From contig CALIHW010000156.1 in the NCBI GenBank assembly GCA_938020525.1, forward strand, positions 1-39,170: a stretch of 39,170 nucleotides of DNA. Reading direction: 5' to 3'. The translations under genes and the position numbers were made by a program. The stretch is from an uncultured Granulosicoccaceae bacterium. GTDB lineage: Bacteria; Pseudomonadota; Gammaproteobacteria; Granulosicoccales; Granulosicoccaceae. Under the pieces are notes generated by a model that saw nothing but the letters and a program-made list of their open reading frames with translations, was not told the origin of the DNA and ran no database searches. Positions 1-8,052 of this stretch are shown in pieces (positions within the stretch are counted from its first letter, which is position 1; every line of letters starts with the position of its first letter).

Positions 1-33
1 GATCTTCTGTTATCGAATTTTCCAAATGGCCTG

Positions 34-285
34 CTAGCTTGTGGCCTGCTGCTTTTCCTGCCATTCACTATTGGTGAAAGCCCGGATAGTTAGCGCATGA
101 ATAGCGCCTGATTTGATGTACTCGTCCAGTACCGCATATACCAGTTTGTGGCGTTTCAATGGGGCAAGTCCTTCAAATTCATCGGCAATGACCTCTGCTT
201 CGAATTTGCTGCCGTCACCGGTGACGGTTGCTTTGGCGCCGGTGATAGACTGTTCAATCTGGTCGCTGTAGTAATCCATTCTCAT
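34..285 (-). CDS. BolA/IbaG family protein
   Basis: An 83-residue protein of the BolA/IbaG family, small proteins that pair with monothiol glutaredoxins in iron-sulfur handling and influence morphology and stress response. The family signature is visible in the second half: a basic RHKLVYAVLDEYI helix, then IHALTIRAFTNSEW, matching the usual RHR-x-VY and IHAL-x-I-x-T-x-x-EW pattern. The reading frame opens 27 codons further upstream, but that extension does not resemble the family. The ATG at 285 has an AAAGGG element eight bases before it, so I start there; an ATG two codons later is the alternative. The gene stands alone, and a minus-strand terminator at 398-426 separates it from upstream genes. 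The family is clear; whether it is BolA proper or IbaG is not. Confidence 0.85.
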   Translation of the reverse strand: MRMDYYSDQIEQSITGAKATVTGDGSKFEAEVIADEFEGLAPLKRHKLVYAVLDEYIKSGAIHALTIRAFTNSEWQEKQQATS

Positions 286-397
286 CCGGATAGCCCTTTG
301 TTGTTTGAAATCTGGGTTAATTGAAATCGGGGTTAGTTTGTAGCTGTCGAGTATACATCGACCCAAGCGGACAGGTCCTGCACTCTGTGTATTTTAC

Positions 398-426
398 AAA
401 AAAAGAGGGCCCGCTGACGCAGGCCC
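398..426 (-). terminator. Rho-independent terminator (minus strand)
   Basis: Read on the minus strand, GGGCCTGC and GCGGGCCC pair over 8 bp around a GTCA loop and are followed by TC and seven T. One pair is G-U on this strand but would be C-A on the other, and the T tract is only on this side, so the signal points to minus-strand transcription. It ends whatever comes from the 714-1061 lipoprotein gene or from a short transcript starting between them, and insulates the BolA gene. Confidence 0.75.
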
Positions 427-433
427 GATATGG

Positions 434-536
434 GGGTGAGAACGTGACTGTGCAAAAACAGACCACGCCTTATACTTGTAGTACGTGTGGTAAAAAAAAC
501 AAGCTAATTGCAGGACATTTTCAGTTCTGGAGCTAA
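434..536 (+). CDS. possible small CxxC peptide
   Basis: A short frame opening with GTG codons after a purine-rich GGGGGTGAG stretch. It encodes about 33 residues with a TCSTCGKKNK motif, that is, one CxxC pair followed by lysines. A single CxxC could be half a zinc knuckle or a degraded remnant of a larger zinc-ribbon protein. I know no family that fits. The frame runs upstream to a TTG at 321, but that part overlaps the terminator hairpin and is less likely to be translated. It may be fortuitous. Confidence 0.15.
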
Positions 537-542
537 TTATTT

Positions 543-620
543 TTAGCCGTCAAAAAACCAGTTATCCCCATCTAAGATTGGCATGAAATTTCCCTCCGGT
601 GGCCTGGTTGGTATTCTCAT
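543..620 (-). CDS. possible short peptide with strong ribosome-binding site
   Basis: A 25-codon frame beginning ATG at 620, with an internal in-frame ATG at 584. The internal ATG is preceded by a near-ideal GGAGG eight bases upstream and would give the 13-residue peptide MPILDGDNWFFDG. It lies downstream of the 714-1061 lipoprotein gene and upstream of the terminator at 398-426 on the same strand. I recognise no family. It could be a small membrane-active or leader peptide, part of a small RNA, or chance. Confidence 0.25.
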   Translation of the reverse strand: MRIPTRPPEGNFMPILDGDNWFFDG

Positions 621-713
621 GATATTGGCATATCTGTGTCTAAGGTTTGACAATCCAGTCAATTAAATTGCAGCTCCTGTTTTTACCGGCGATTGCCAGC
701 CTGGGCCAGACGA

Positions 714-1061
714 TCAGGGCTTTTCGAAAAATATGTAGGGTGTCGAGTAGTCACTAAATTCAAAGTAGACTTTTTCGTCTTCGCCATCACCAAGCTCGCC
801 GTCCAGATTTTCGTCCATGATGCCGTAACCGAATCGATATGGACGATCGACATCGCGGCTGGTGCCAGTTGCAGTTGAGAGTTTGTCGATCTTCATGAAA
901 CGCCTGACCACCTGGTTGCCGGAATACACTTCGAGCACTCCATTGGTGCCGGTCCAATTTTGCAGGGAGCGGCCGAGTTTGTTCTGTGACTCCTGGGTAC
1001 AGGCCGTTAATACAAGTGCGCCCGTTGCGACAAAAGCGGCTAGAATAGTTTTGTTGAACAT
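714..1061 (-). CDS. small conserved lipoprotein
   Basis: A 115-residue lipoprotein. The N-terminus has a lysine, a hydrophobic stretch and the lipobox LTAC, so cleavage and lipidation would leave Cys20 as the first mature residue. The mature part contains NWTGTNGVLEVYSGNQVVRRF followed by KIDKLSTA and PYRFGYGIMDENLDG, a pattern I associate with conserved hypothetical proteins of pseudomonads and related bacteria. The DENLDGELGDGEDE stretch is acidic and may bind calcium, which is inference. The frame extends to 1184, but the ATG at 1061 begins the signal peptide and is the credible start. It is divergent from the 76-aa gene at 1265. Function unknown. Confidence 0.75.
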   Translation of the reverse strand: MFNKTILAAFVATGALVLTACTQESQNKLGRSLQNWTGTNGVLEVYSGNQVVRRFMKIDKLSTATGTSRDVDRPYRFGYGIMDENLDGELGDGEDEKVYFEFSDYSTPYIFFEKP

Positions 1062-1148
1062 ATTGGTCGGTTCCTTAAAATAACAGGGGTTGTTGCCGGA
1101 TAGTCTAATATGTAGTGGCGCGAGAAGGCACTTTAAAGTCCACCTCGC

Positions 1149-1213
1149 CCGGATAGGGTGAATGACCGGGGCAGGTTGAATCACCAGGATAGGTTGAATT
1201 ACGGGCCGATTGA
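1149..1213. repeat. imperfect 17-18 bp tandem repeat
   Basis: Three and a half tandem units of 17-18 bp: CCGGATAGGGTGAATGA, CCGGGGCAGGTTGAATCA, CCAGGATAGGTTGAATTA, then a partial CGGGCCGATTGA. Units two and three differ at only four positions. They lie in the gap between divergent genes starting at 1061 and 1265, where regulatory sites would be expected. Confidence 0.6.
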
Positions 1214-1264
1214 CCGATAACTGGCTGGCACAGCAGCTAACTATAACCTTTTACAGGCATTCCA

Positions 1265-1495
1265 ATGAGCAAAAACGAGCCGGGTACACGCTACGGTATC
1301 AAGGTAACCATGCCGGGCGGGGATACTATGTCAGCACCACACTTGCTTGGCGATGACTGGAACTCAACTCGATGGTTTGATTCTGAACGCGCACGCGATG
1401 AGGCGCTGACCGATATGGAGCGTCAGCCACCTTATTACCGGCTGGGTGATTCGCCGACTGTAAAGCTTGAAAAGATAGAACAACCGGTAAACTAA
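1265..1495 (+). CDS. small conserved protein of unknown function
   Basis: A 76-residue soluble protein with no signal peptide or membrane segment. Visible features are an N-terminal RYGIKVTMPGGD strand, a WFDSERARDEALTDMER segment likely to be helical, and a C-terminal beta-like stretch ending VKLEKIEQP. The order strand, helix, strand suggests a compact alpha/beta fold. The ATG at 1265 is the first start in the frame. It is transcribed away from the 714-1061 lipoprotein, with the tandem repeats at 1149-1213 between them, and a hairpin at 1507-1536 could end the transcript. I do not recognise a named family. Confidence 0.6.
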   Translation: MSKNEPGTRYGIKVTMPGGDTMSAPHLLGDDWNSTRWFDSERARDEALTDMERQPPYYRLGDSPTVKLEKIEQPVN

Positions 1496-1506
1496 TCACC
1501 AACTGC

Positions 1507-1536
1507 GGAAGCTTTAAACCTGCTGCGTAAGCTTCC
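1507..1536 (+). terminator. possible terminator hairpin
   Basis: GGAAGCTT (1507-1514) and AAGCTTCC (1529-1536) form an 8 bp perfect stem with a 14-base loop, followed by TCTTT. It lies 12 bases after the stop of the 76-aa gene. The stem is AT-rich in part and the T tract is short, so termination would be weak. Confidence 0.4.
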
Positions 1537-1588
1537 TCTTTGCACTCAGGCGGGGCCGAAAAACAGGTCATGGAAAAAGCAGCCAGGG

Positions 1589-2080
1589 TTATAAGTTCTT
1601 TGGATAGTCATACCAGCGCATTGCTGCGCAGTCTCGATAGATATCTTCCCAGCTTTCAATATCGAGTTCGAAACAGGCCATAGCACACGTCGGCATTTGC
1701 AAATTGCTCTTGCTGCATAAAAAGTTACCCAAAGAAGAAACCCCTGGATTGTGGCCAACCATCAATGCCACAGTGATATGTTCGGGCAAACTGCTAACAG
1801 CCTGTTCAAGCGCAGACAATGGCGCTTCATAGATAGTGTCGGTGGTGAGTAGAGCCTTTTTACCGAGCCCTAGTGCAGACATTAACAGATCGGTGGTTTC
1901 AAGCGCACGTACAGCGGTACTGGATAGCACCAGCTCCGGGGCTGGGCCACGATTGGTCAATCGGTCTGCCATAACCGGTGCGTCTTTGATACCGCGCTTG
2001 TTTAATGGTCTTTGGAAGTCACTCAGTGCGTCGTTGTTCCAGCTGGATTTTGCATGACGGGTGATGATTAGTGTCTTCAT
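1589..2080 (-). CDS. sixA: SixA-like phosphohistidine phosphatase
   Basis: A 163-residue histidine phosphatase of the RHG/SixA type, which removes phosphate from phosphohistidine; in E. coli SixA acts on the phosphotransferase protein NPr. The N-terminal active-site motif is TRHAKSSW with Arg8 and His9, followed by FQRPLNKRGIKDAP as in SixA homologues. The second catalytic histidine is in LMVGHNPGVSSL. Length matches SixA (about 160). The start ATG is directly before the first beta strand, as expected. It lies 23 bases downstream of the LysM lipoprotein gene and is probably cotranscribed with it and glnS. The family call is strong; the substrate is inferred. Confidence 0.85.
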   Translation of the reverse strand: MKTLIITRHAKSSWNNDALSDFQRPLNKRGIKDAPVMADRLTNRGPAPELVLSSTAVRALETTDLLMSALGLGKKALLTTDTIYEAPLSALEQAVSSLPEHITVALMVGHNPGVSSLGNFLCSKSNLQMPTCAMACFELDIESWEDIYRDCAAMRWYDYPKNL

Positions 2081-2103
2081 ACTTACCCGCCTTGTGACGT
2101 TAG

Positions 2104-2502
2104 TTAGCGACCGAGTGGATTAATTTTTGGTGGCAGCGTGACTGAATTTACTACAGCATCGGGGTGGCCGGCAATTTCACGTGAGTCAGCTTCTGTGGTG
2201 CTTAGTGGAATCAGGTCATTCGGAATCCAGATAGTCTGACCGACTTTAATCGATGCCGGGTTTTGAATTCGGTTGAAGTCTGCGATGCGGCGCCAGTTTT
2301 CGCTGGCGCGCGTTTGCTCAGAAGCAATTAGCACCAGGTTGTCGCCGGCCTGGATGACATACTCCACCGCACCGAGCTGATTGCCGAACTCTTTACCTGC
2401 TTCAACTGGTTCGACAGTTTCAACAGCAGTAGGAGTTGCAGCACAGCCCGTGAGCAACAGCACCAACGATAAAGCTGCTCCGACTGTGATTGATTTTTTC
2501 AT
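2104..2502 (-). CDS. LysM-domain lipoprotein
   Basis: A 132-residue lipoprotein. The signal sequence ends in LTGC (Cys20). After a short TPTAVETVEPVE linker comes one LysM domain at about residues 48-93, recognised by EYVIQAGDNLVLIASEQT, WRRIADFNRI and IKVGQTIWIP. LysM binds N-acetylglucosamine of peptidoglycan, so the protein is probably anchored in the outer membrane and contacts the cell wall. It lies 87 bases downstream of glnS and 23 bases upstream of the SixA-like gene, all on the same strand. A second, larger LysM lipoprotein is encoded at 29269-30528; the two are not close copies. Confidence 0.8.
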   Translation of the reverse strand: MKKSITVGAALSLVLLLTGCAATPTAVETVEPVEAGKEFGNQLGAVEYVIQAGDNLVLIASEQTRASENWRRIADFNRIQNPASIKVGQTIWIPNDLIPLSTTEADSREIAGHPDAVVNSVTLPPKINPLGR

Positions 2503-2589
2503 TGGTCTATCTCCTGTACATACTGCCGGTGACTCAGCTGTTTGGTTTTGGCTGTATGGCTTTGGCCGTGTATCCTTTTATTCCGGGTA

Positions 2590-4248
2590 TCAGCTCCAGG
2601 TATCTCTGAGGCTAACAATTCGATTGCAAACCGGACGCTCCGCTGTGGAGTCTTCATCGACAGCAAAGTACCCCTGCCGCTCAAACTGATAGCTCGAACC
2701 AACAGCGGACGATGCCAGAGCGGGTTCCAATTGTGCATCTTCCATTACTACCAGGGAGTCAGAGTTGATCGCATCTAAATAGTTATCTTCGGCCAACGGG
2801 TTAGGTTGGTTGAACAGGCGATCGTAAACTCGTACCTCTGACTTTACGCTATGCCCTGCCGGGACCCAGTGGATAACCCCTTTTACTTTGCGGCCTTCAG
2901 GCTTTTTACCGAGAGTATCAGGGTCATGTGTGCAGTGAAGTTCAGTGATTTTGCCATTTTCGTCTTTGATAACTTCGTCACAACGAATCACGTAGCTACT
3001 GCGTAATCGAACTTCACCGCCTGGTACCAGGCGTTTGAACTTTGGTGGTGGATCTTCTTCAAAATCTGATTGCTCAATGTACACCTCCCGTGTGAATGGC
3101 AGCTGTCTTGACCCGAGTTCCGGCTTATTGGGATGATTGGCGAATTGCAGTATTTCATTGTGGTCATCGGCCAGGCTGGTGATGACCACTTTTAGCGGCT
3201 CGAGAACCGCCATCCGACGTTCGGCAGATTCATTGAGTTCCTCGCGAATTACGGTTTCCAGCACACTAATCTCAATGACAGCAGAGCTTTTGGTCACACC
3301 GATGCGACGACAGAATTCACGTATTGAGTCCGGTGTAAAACCTCTCCTGCGCAAGCCGGATATGGTTGGCATTCTTGGGTCGTCCCAGCCACTGACAAGC
3401 CCTTTTTGCACCAGCTCTATGAGTTTGCGTTTACTCAAGACAGTGTATTCAAGATTTAACGGACCGAATTCAGTCTGCACCGGGCTGCCAAGTTCGACCG
3501 CTACGCTCGAGGCTTTTACTTTCTCGATAACCCATTCGTATAAGGGCCGATGATCCTCGAATTCCAGCGTGCATAGTGAGTGTGTAATACCCTCAATGGC
3601 ATCTGAAAGACAATGCGTGTAATCGTATAGCGGATAGATGCTCCATTTATCCCCGGTACGATAGTGGTGGGTTTTCTTAATGCGGTAGATCGCAGGATCA
3701 CGCATATTCATGTTGCTGGAAGCCATATCGATCTTTAATCGAACAATATGATCGCCTTCGTTATGTTTGCCGGACTTCATTTCTTCAAGTAATTCAAGGC
3801 TCTGTTCGGCACTGCGATTTCGATACGGACTTTCCTTGCCTGGCTCTTTCAAGGAACCACGGTATTCACGAATTTCCTCAGCGCTCAAACTGTCCACGTA
3901 GGCATCTCCGCTCTTGATTAGAGCGACAGCACAGCTATAGAGATCATCGAAATAATCAGACGCGTAGCACAGGGATTTCCACTGGAAGCCCAGCCACTCG
4001 ACATCGCGTTTGATAGCGGTCATGAACTCTTCGCTTTCCTTGTCCGGATTGGTATCGTCGAAGCGCAGATTGGTCCAGCCGTTAAAATCCTGAGCTATGC
4101 CGAAGTTGAGGCAGATCGACTTTGCATGGCCCAGGTGCAGATAGCCATTGGGCTCCGGAGGAAACCGGGTGGCCACCGTGCTGGCTGCCTGTTTTTCGAT
4201 CATCGATCGGATGAAATTGCTTGGTGCCGGGTCGCTTTCAGAAGCCAT
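2590..4248 (-). CDS. glnS: glutaminyl-tRNA synthetase
   Basis: A 552-residue class I glutaminyl-tRNA synthetase, charging tRNA-Gln with glutamine in the cytosol; the E. coli enzyme has 554 residues. The class I signatures are HLGH at 38-41, within [14 protein letters not shown], and VLSKRKL at 270-276 in place of [15 protein letters not shown] and the two C-terminal anticodon-binding beta barrels (about 340-540) are present. The start agrees with E. coli, where NFIRxxI also follows about ten residues in. The LysM and SixA-like genes follow closely and may be cotranscribed. Upstream and divergent is tRNA-Thr. Confidence 0.97.
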   Translation of the reverse strand: MASESDPAPSNFIRSMIEKQAASTVATRFPPEPNGYLHLGHAKSICLNFGIAQDFNGWTNLRFDDTNPDKESEEFMTAIKRDVEWLGFQWKSLCYASDYFDDLYSCAVALIKSGDAYVDSLSAEEIREYRGSLKEPGKESPYRNRSAEQSLELLEEMKSGKHNEGDHIVRLKIDMASSNMNMRDPAIYRIKKTHHYRTGDKWSIYPLYDYTHCLSDAIEGITHSLCTLEFEDHRPLYEWVIEKVKASSVAVELGSPVQTEFGPLNLEYTVLSKRKLIELVQKGLVSGWDDPRMPTISGLRRRGFTPDSIREFCRRIGVTKSSAVIEISVLETVIREELNESAERRMAVLEPLKVVITSLADDHNEILQFANHPNKPELGSRQLPFTREVYIEQSDFEEDPPPKFKRLVPGGEVRLRSSYVIRCDEVIKDENGKITELHCTHDPDTLGKKPEGRKVKGVIHWVPAGHSVKSEVRVYDRLFNQPNPLAEDNYLDAINSDSLVVMEDAQLEPALASSAVGSSYQFERQGYFAVDEDSTAERPVCNRIVSLRDTWS

Positions 4249-4338
4249 GAGGTGATGTATCAGAGAATTATCAGGAATAGAGAGTAAGAGTAGTGTAAGA
4301 CGAAACCGACGGATGGGTAATTATTTGTTACAAGGAAT

Positions 4339-4367
4339 TTGAAAGTGTGACCAGCATGGACTACCAT
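4339..4367 (+). promoter_or_regulatory. predicted sigma70 promoter of tRNA-Thr
   Basis: TTGAAA at 4339-4344 and TACCAT at 4362-4367 are separated by exactly 17 bases, and the tRNA begins 13 bases after the -10 box. The bases between the -10 box and the tRNA are GC-rich (ACGGGTTCGGG), as in stringently controlled stable RNA promoters. Confidence 0.6.
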
Positions 4368-4379
4368 TACGGGTTCGGG

Positions 4380-4455
4380 GCTGGTGTAGCTCAGTTGGTA
4401 GAGCAGCTGATTTGTAATCAGCAGGTCGTAGGTTCGACTCCTATCACCAGCTCCA
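4380..4455 (+). tRNA. tRNA-Thr (anticodon TGT)
   Basis: A complete 76-base cloverleaf. The acceptor stem is GCTGGTG pairing with CACCAGC, followed by T and an encoded CCA (4453-4455). The D arm is GCTC...GAGC with GG in the loop, the anticodon stem is GCTGA/TCAGC, and the anticodon TGT lies at 4413-4415. The T arm carries GGTTCGACTCC. TGT reads threonine ACA and neighbouring codons. In many gammaproteobacteria this tRNA heads a Thr-Tyr-Gly-Thr-tuf cluster; here it stands alone, with no other tRNA or tuf within the window. Confidence 0.97.
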
Positions 4456-5385
4456 TATTTTTCAAGTAGTTACCCGAATCGTTGTAAACCCTCCAAATAC
4501 CGTTGCTACCTTATTGGTACCGCGAGTGTATTTCACTTTCACTTTCACTTTAGCTTTGTGAGTACGGGATGACTGGCCGTTCTCGGAATGGTGGGCTAAC
4601 TACAGTCCTGAAAGTACCCTTCCTCTACTAACATGTTCAAAGCGTTAATCATTTGCACTGCCAGTGTTAGTGCTTTATGTACAGCCTTTCGCTCTATCCT
4701 GTTGGTCGCCTCGTGCATAATAGGCTAGTACACGGTCAGATTGTTGGTGAAATCCTCCGGTTGGTGTTGGCAGCATCATTGGCGGAGACTTATTGGTGTT
4801 AGTAGGGCAATCGACGGCCTTGTCTCAAGCGTCGTTGATAAACAGGCCATTGCTTTAAAAGCAGGCCGTTAGGTGCGGATCAGCAGTTAGCTTGGCAACT
4901 AGCTTGGATTTACTGGCGCGAGGCTATTGAATCCCCGCGTCGCTGTTGGCCTCCCTCAGACCACCGCTAAACATCCGATATTCTTCGAAAGAGTTTTCAT
5001 CTTTGGTCATCAGTTGAATTAGCTTTGGATGAACAATCAGTTTATCTCTGCCTTAGTCAATGTTTCCCTCTCAGACTTAGGCTTGTTCATGTACGCAGAA
5101 TCAACAGATCAACTGAACATGTCGATATAATCCGATATTGTAAACATATCCAGGTATATGTGCTTACGGAATAAACATGTTTTCTGGGAACTCTGGGCGA
5201 GCAATCTGGGTTACAGGTCACATTTAGAAAGGTCACAGATCGCAGCCTACTGCGTTGTATCTTCCCAAATCGAGTCCTTTCCACCGCTCTGTAAGTGTGT
5301 CCCATGACATCCCCAGGCATGGGTGCGTTGTGTCATTTGCACTATTGCAGTTAAGCCAAGTTGCAAGTTTGGCGTAGGTTACACG
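4456..5385. other. 930 bp gene-free stretch, possibly decayed coding DNA
   Basis: No convincing gene is present. A 77-codon minus-strand frame (5087-5320) is rich in Cys, Arg and Ser and lacks a ribosome site. On the minus strand, 4924-5052 is open for 42 codons, starts right after a stop and reads like ordinary protein (KLIVHPKLIQLMTKDENSF). Further open fragments follow in the same and other frames down to about 4600. A MNKPKSERETLTK start lies just upstream in a different frame. This looks like a gene broken by several stops and frameshifts, but I cannot identify it. A triplicated CACTTT occurs near 4530. Confidence 0.3.
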
Positions 5386-6228
5386 TTAACTTAAAAACCC
5401 TTTTTCGAGCATTGTCTGCGGAACGTCGACGCCTAGGCGGTTCAGTACTGTTGGCGCTATTTGTAGCTGACTAATCACAGTATCGCCTGAGGGGCCTTGG
5501 CCGTTGCCAAAGTAGTACATTGCGGCATCTTGCTGGTCCTCACCTCGACCGCCATGATGACCGCGTTCAGATTGTCCGTGATCGGCTGTGATGAATATTT
5601 CATAGCCTTCGTTGCGCCATCTTAAAATATAGGGGGCAAGCTGTTCGTCCAATAAAAAACATGCATCGTCCATTGCTTCGCATTCATGTTTGAATCTATG
5701 GCCCATGCTGTCCAGTGTACAGGTATGCAACAGACCATAATTAATGTTGTGCCGATTGATCAACATACTTAGCGTGGCAAATAAATCAGCATCACACGGC
5801 GTCATTTGATTCAGCTTGCCGTAGCCTGTCATTGAGTGAAAGCGTCCGTGATTAATGCTGTTGCTGTCCGGTTCGTCGTATTCAATATCATTTATTGGAT
5901 TAAACGGCGCGCGGTTAAAAAACTCTGACCAGAACGAATGCGTCACAGCTGCCGTGGTGCCACCTGCATTGCGGGTTGCGGAAAATATATCAGGCATATC
6001 GATTTTGAATACGTTGTTGTTACCTGTAGACCCATGCACAACAGGCGGCACCCCTGTGTGAATAGAGGCATAACAAGAAGCCGATGTCGAAGGTAGTGGT
6101 GCGCGAATTTTCCACACCTGTGCATCCTCGGAGTCAACCCACGCTTCCAGATTTCCAAACAAGCTACGCCAGTTCCGCCAGGGCACACCATCGATGATCA
6201 GTAGTAGAACTTTAGCTTTCATTTGCAA
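5386..6228 (-). CDS. type I phosphodiesterase / alkaline phosphatase superfamily protein
   Basis: A 280-residue protein of the nucleotide pyrophosphatase/phosphodiesterase branch of the alkaline phosphatase superfamily. The two-metal site is visible: Asp13 in LLIIDGVP, a likely nucleophile at Thr48 or Ser49 in PLPSTSASCYASIHTG, Asp173 and His177 in LDSMGH, Asp216 and His217 in TADHGQ, and His224/225 in GHHGG. No signal peptide is obvious, so it is probably cytosolic. It hydrolyses a phosphoester or phosphodiester; the substrate cannot be told. It starts at ATG 6228, with a second ATG two codons later. Upstream on the same strand lie repeat copy A and the GH12-like gene. Confidence 0.8.
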   Translation of the reverse strand: MQMKAKVLLLIIDGVPWRNWRSLFGNLEAWVDSEDAQVWKIRAPLPSTSASCYASIHTGVPPVVHGSTGNNNVFKIDMPDIFSATRNAGGTTAAVTHSFWSEFFNRAPFNPINDIEYDEPDSNSINHGRFHSMTGYGKLNQMTPCDADLFATLSMLINRHNINYGLLHTCTLDSMGHRFKHECEAMDDACFLLDEQLAPYILRWRNEGYEIFITADHGQSERGHHGGRGEDQQDAAMYYFGNGQGPSGDTVISQLQIAPTVLNRLGVDVPQTMLEKGFLS

Positions 6229-6296
6229 GAGTGTTTTGTGAGTTGTTCTTCTATCGAGCTTTGAGGCAGAGGTTCGCTCCGGTTGGGCGTGTTCCT

Positions 6297-6557
6297 CTAG
6301 TCTGGATTATTCATGAGGATTCGGCGTCCAGAGGAAATCTGGCTAAACAGGTCGGCCCATCGCCTGAGGAAACGGGGACTGAGAAACGTGGACCGCCACG
6401 TGCCGAAGAGGATGGGCCGAGATGTGACGCCAGATTTTCTTCTGGCGTCGAATAGACACACTGCTATTTTGAAAAAGGTGTTAAAAAAGTGGGTTGGAAC
6501 TGTATACATAGCATATTCCCAATATTTACTAGTCGCCTTATGAATAATCCAGGCTAG
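6297..6557 (-). mobile_element. MITE-like element, copy A
   Basis: A 261 bp element with terminal inverted repeats: the left end CTAGTCTGGATTATTCAT and the reverse complement of the right end CTAGCCTGGATTATTCAT differ at one of 18 positions. It is about 90% identical by eye to copy B over its length. Internal structure includes a GACGCCAGA/TCTGGCGTC hairpin and GGCCCATC/GATGGGCC arms. No transposase is encoded. On the minus strand it runs in the same sense as the genes on either side. Its right terminal CTAG is shared with the element at 6554-6733. Confidence 0.8.
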
Positions 6558-6733
6558 GAGTCTGCGCGGCAGAACGTCCGCTACTGCGAACACGCCCTGA
6601 CGGTGCGCCTAGGCTACAATAATCATCGATCATTTTCGTTACGTATGAACAACTATGCGCCTCAAATGATAGTAAAAACGTCCTCGCCATGGCACGTTCT
6701 CGTTACGCGGATTTCTACCGCGCAGACTCCTAG
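6554..6733. mobile_element. second, unrelated MITE-like element (180 bp)
   Basis: Terminal inverted repeats of 21 bp at 6554-6574 and 6713-6733 match at 20 of 21 positions and begin CTAGGAGTCTGCGCGG. The interior is unlike copies A-C and has no coding capacity. Its left CTAG is the right CTAG of copy A. At the other end, its CTAG contains the TAG stop codon of the gene at 6730-8052. Only one copy lies in the window. I infer a non-autonomous element from the termini; no matching transposase is present. Confidence 0.7.
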
Positions 6734-8052
6734 TCTCTACCAAACAAGCGGCTAAAAAAGCCGCGTTTTTCAGCCTCGGGTGCTGCATCGAGTTGTACAT
6801 CTATGGGCTCATCACTCCACTCGCCTGAGTTGGAAGTCTGTGTAGATGCTTTCTGGGCAACTTGCTGTTCGGCTTGTTGTGCTACTGGCTGTTCACTGGA
6901 GTTGAGTTGTGCGGATTTCTTCTCTCCCCAACCAAAGGTGCCGTAGCCTTCAACATCTATTCGCAGCGTATCCCAGTGCACCACGCCTTCCTGACCGGAC
7001 GGATCTGACCACCAGATCTCATTGCCGATGTGCAAGCCAGACAAGACCATTCTTTTATCCGGCCATCTGGGTGGTTTAAAACCGCGCGGATCTGGTTTGG
7101 CCATCATATCTTTGGCTTCAAGGCTTGCATCAAGAATGAGGCGCATCTCTGTTTGTGCCCAGTCCATTACCTGATTGATGTTTAGCGTATATATCGAATC
7201 TGCCACCGGAACGAGGGCTATATAACGGAAGTAATTGCCACCGCCAGTTTCAATTTTAAGGATGACATGAAACGCATGGCCTGAGACATTTGCATTACCT
7301 ATAACTTTCCCGCCCGCCCAACCCTTGTCAGGTCGGTTGGAACCGCCATTAGATTGCTCTGGTTTCTTAAACCATACGTTAATGTTATATGCCTTGGTAC
7401 GGTTGCTGTTCATTCCATTGGTTGTACCCTGCAATGATGGATGGGAGACAGTTTCCTGTGTATCGACATCATGCAGATACATGTCAAGAAAAGTGTTAAC
7501 CGTCGGATTGCCTGAATAGCGGGTCGACACCGTCATATTTGTCTGCGGCAGTTCAGACAAAAAGCAAGGAAAGCCACATAGTTTCTGTGTCGGTTCGAGA
7601 TCGAAGATCGGGCTTTGCAAGCCTTCACCTTGCATGCGAAATTCGTTTTCCAATCCTTTGACTACACCTGGATTGCCAAGCGTTTCGTATCTCCCGCCCA
7701 TAGTGCCCAGGACCCCGCAAGGGAATGCTTTAACTCGATACTGATCACTGTTAACGCATTTGAACTTCATTTGTGTATTGGATTTGTCCAGATGCCATTC
7801 GATGTAGCTGTCCGGTGGAATTTGGTATTGAAATCCGAAGCCGTTAGTCAGGAAAAGTAAGCCGTCTGAATCAGCTCTGGCAAAGCTGCCAGCTGGTGCG
7901 GTGGTGCTGTTTTTGGGCTCACCGCGGATAACTTTGCGGGCAAAGGTCATCATTCTTCTTCCCGTGAGGCGCGGACTCCCGGCAATGGCCAGGGTGCTAC
8001 TAGAGGTGGCTGATATAGCCAGAAGAGATTGCAGAATCTTTCTTCTATTCAT
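6730..8052 (-). CDS. secreted protein with GH12-like beta-sandwich features
   Basis: A 440-residue exported protein. The N-terminus MNRRKILQSLLAI then a hydrophobic stretch to about residue 25 looks like a signal peptide, and NRRKILQ resembles a twin-arginine motif. The middle has features of glycoside hydrolase family 12 sandwiches: AYNINVWFKK (221-230), VSGHAFHVILKIETG, RYIALVPV and SGLHIGNEIWW (338-348), the last resembling the GH12 catalytic Glu region. This assignment is tentative; it may be a non-catalytic jelly roll. A Gln-rich linker (385-420) leads to a basic RGFFSRLFGRD tail. The TAG stop lies inside the terminal CTAG of the 180 bp element, so the 3' end touches that element. Confidence 0.6.
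   Translation of the reverse strand: MNRRKILQSLLAISATSSSTLAIAGSPRLTGRRMMTFARKVIRGEPKNSTTAPAGSFARADSDGLLFLTNGFGFQYQIPPDSYIEWHLDKSNTQMKFKCVNSDQYRVKAFPCGVLGTMGGRYETLGNPGVVKGLENEFRMQGEGLQSPIFDLEPTQKLCGFPCFLSELPQTNMTVSTRYSGNPTVNTFLDMYLHDVDTQETVSHPSLQGTTNGMNSNRTKAYNINVWFKKPEQSNGGSNRPDKGWAGGKVIGNANVSGHAFHVILKIETGGGNYFRYIALVPVADSIYTLNINQVMDWAQTEMRLILDASLEAKDMMAKPDPRGFKPPRWPDKRMVLSGLHIGNEIWWSDPSGQEGVVHWDTLRIDVEGYGTFGWGEKKSAQLNSSEQPVAQQAEQQVAQKASTQTSNSGEWSDEPIDVQLDAAPEAEKRGFFSRLFGRD

Noticed and set aside
5087..5320. 77-codon minus-strand frame
   Set aside because: Composition is Cys/Arg/Ser-rich with no domain, no ribosome site and no coding bias like the neighbours.
6297..6593. Open frames of 70-98 codons on both strands of the repeat copies, alike in copies A and B
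   Set aside because: Both strands are open because of the inverted-repeat structure. Most differences between the copies change the residue, the frames are disrupted in copy C, and there is no transposase-like motif. They are by-products of the repeat.
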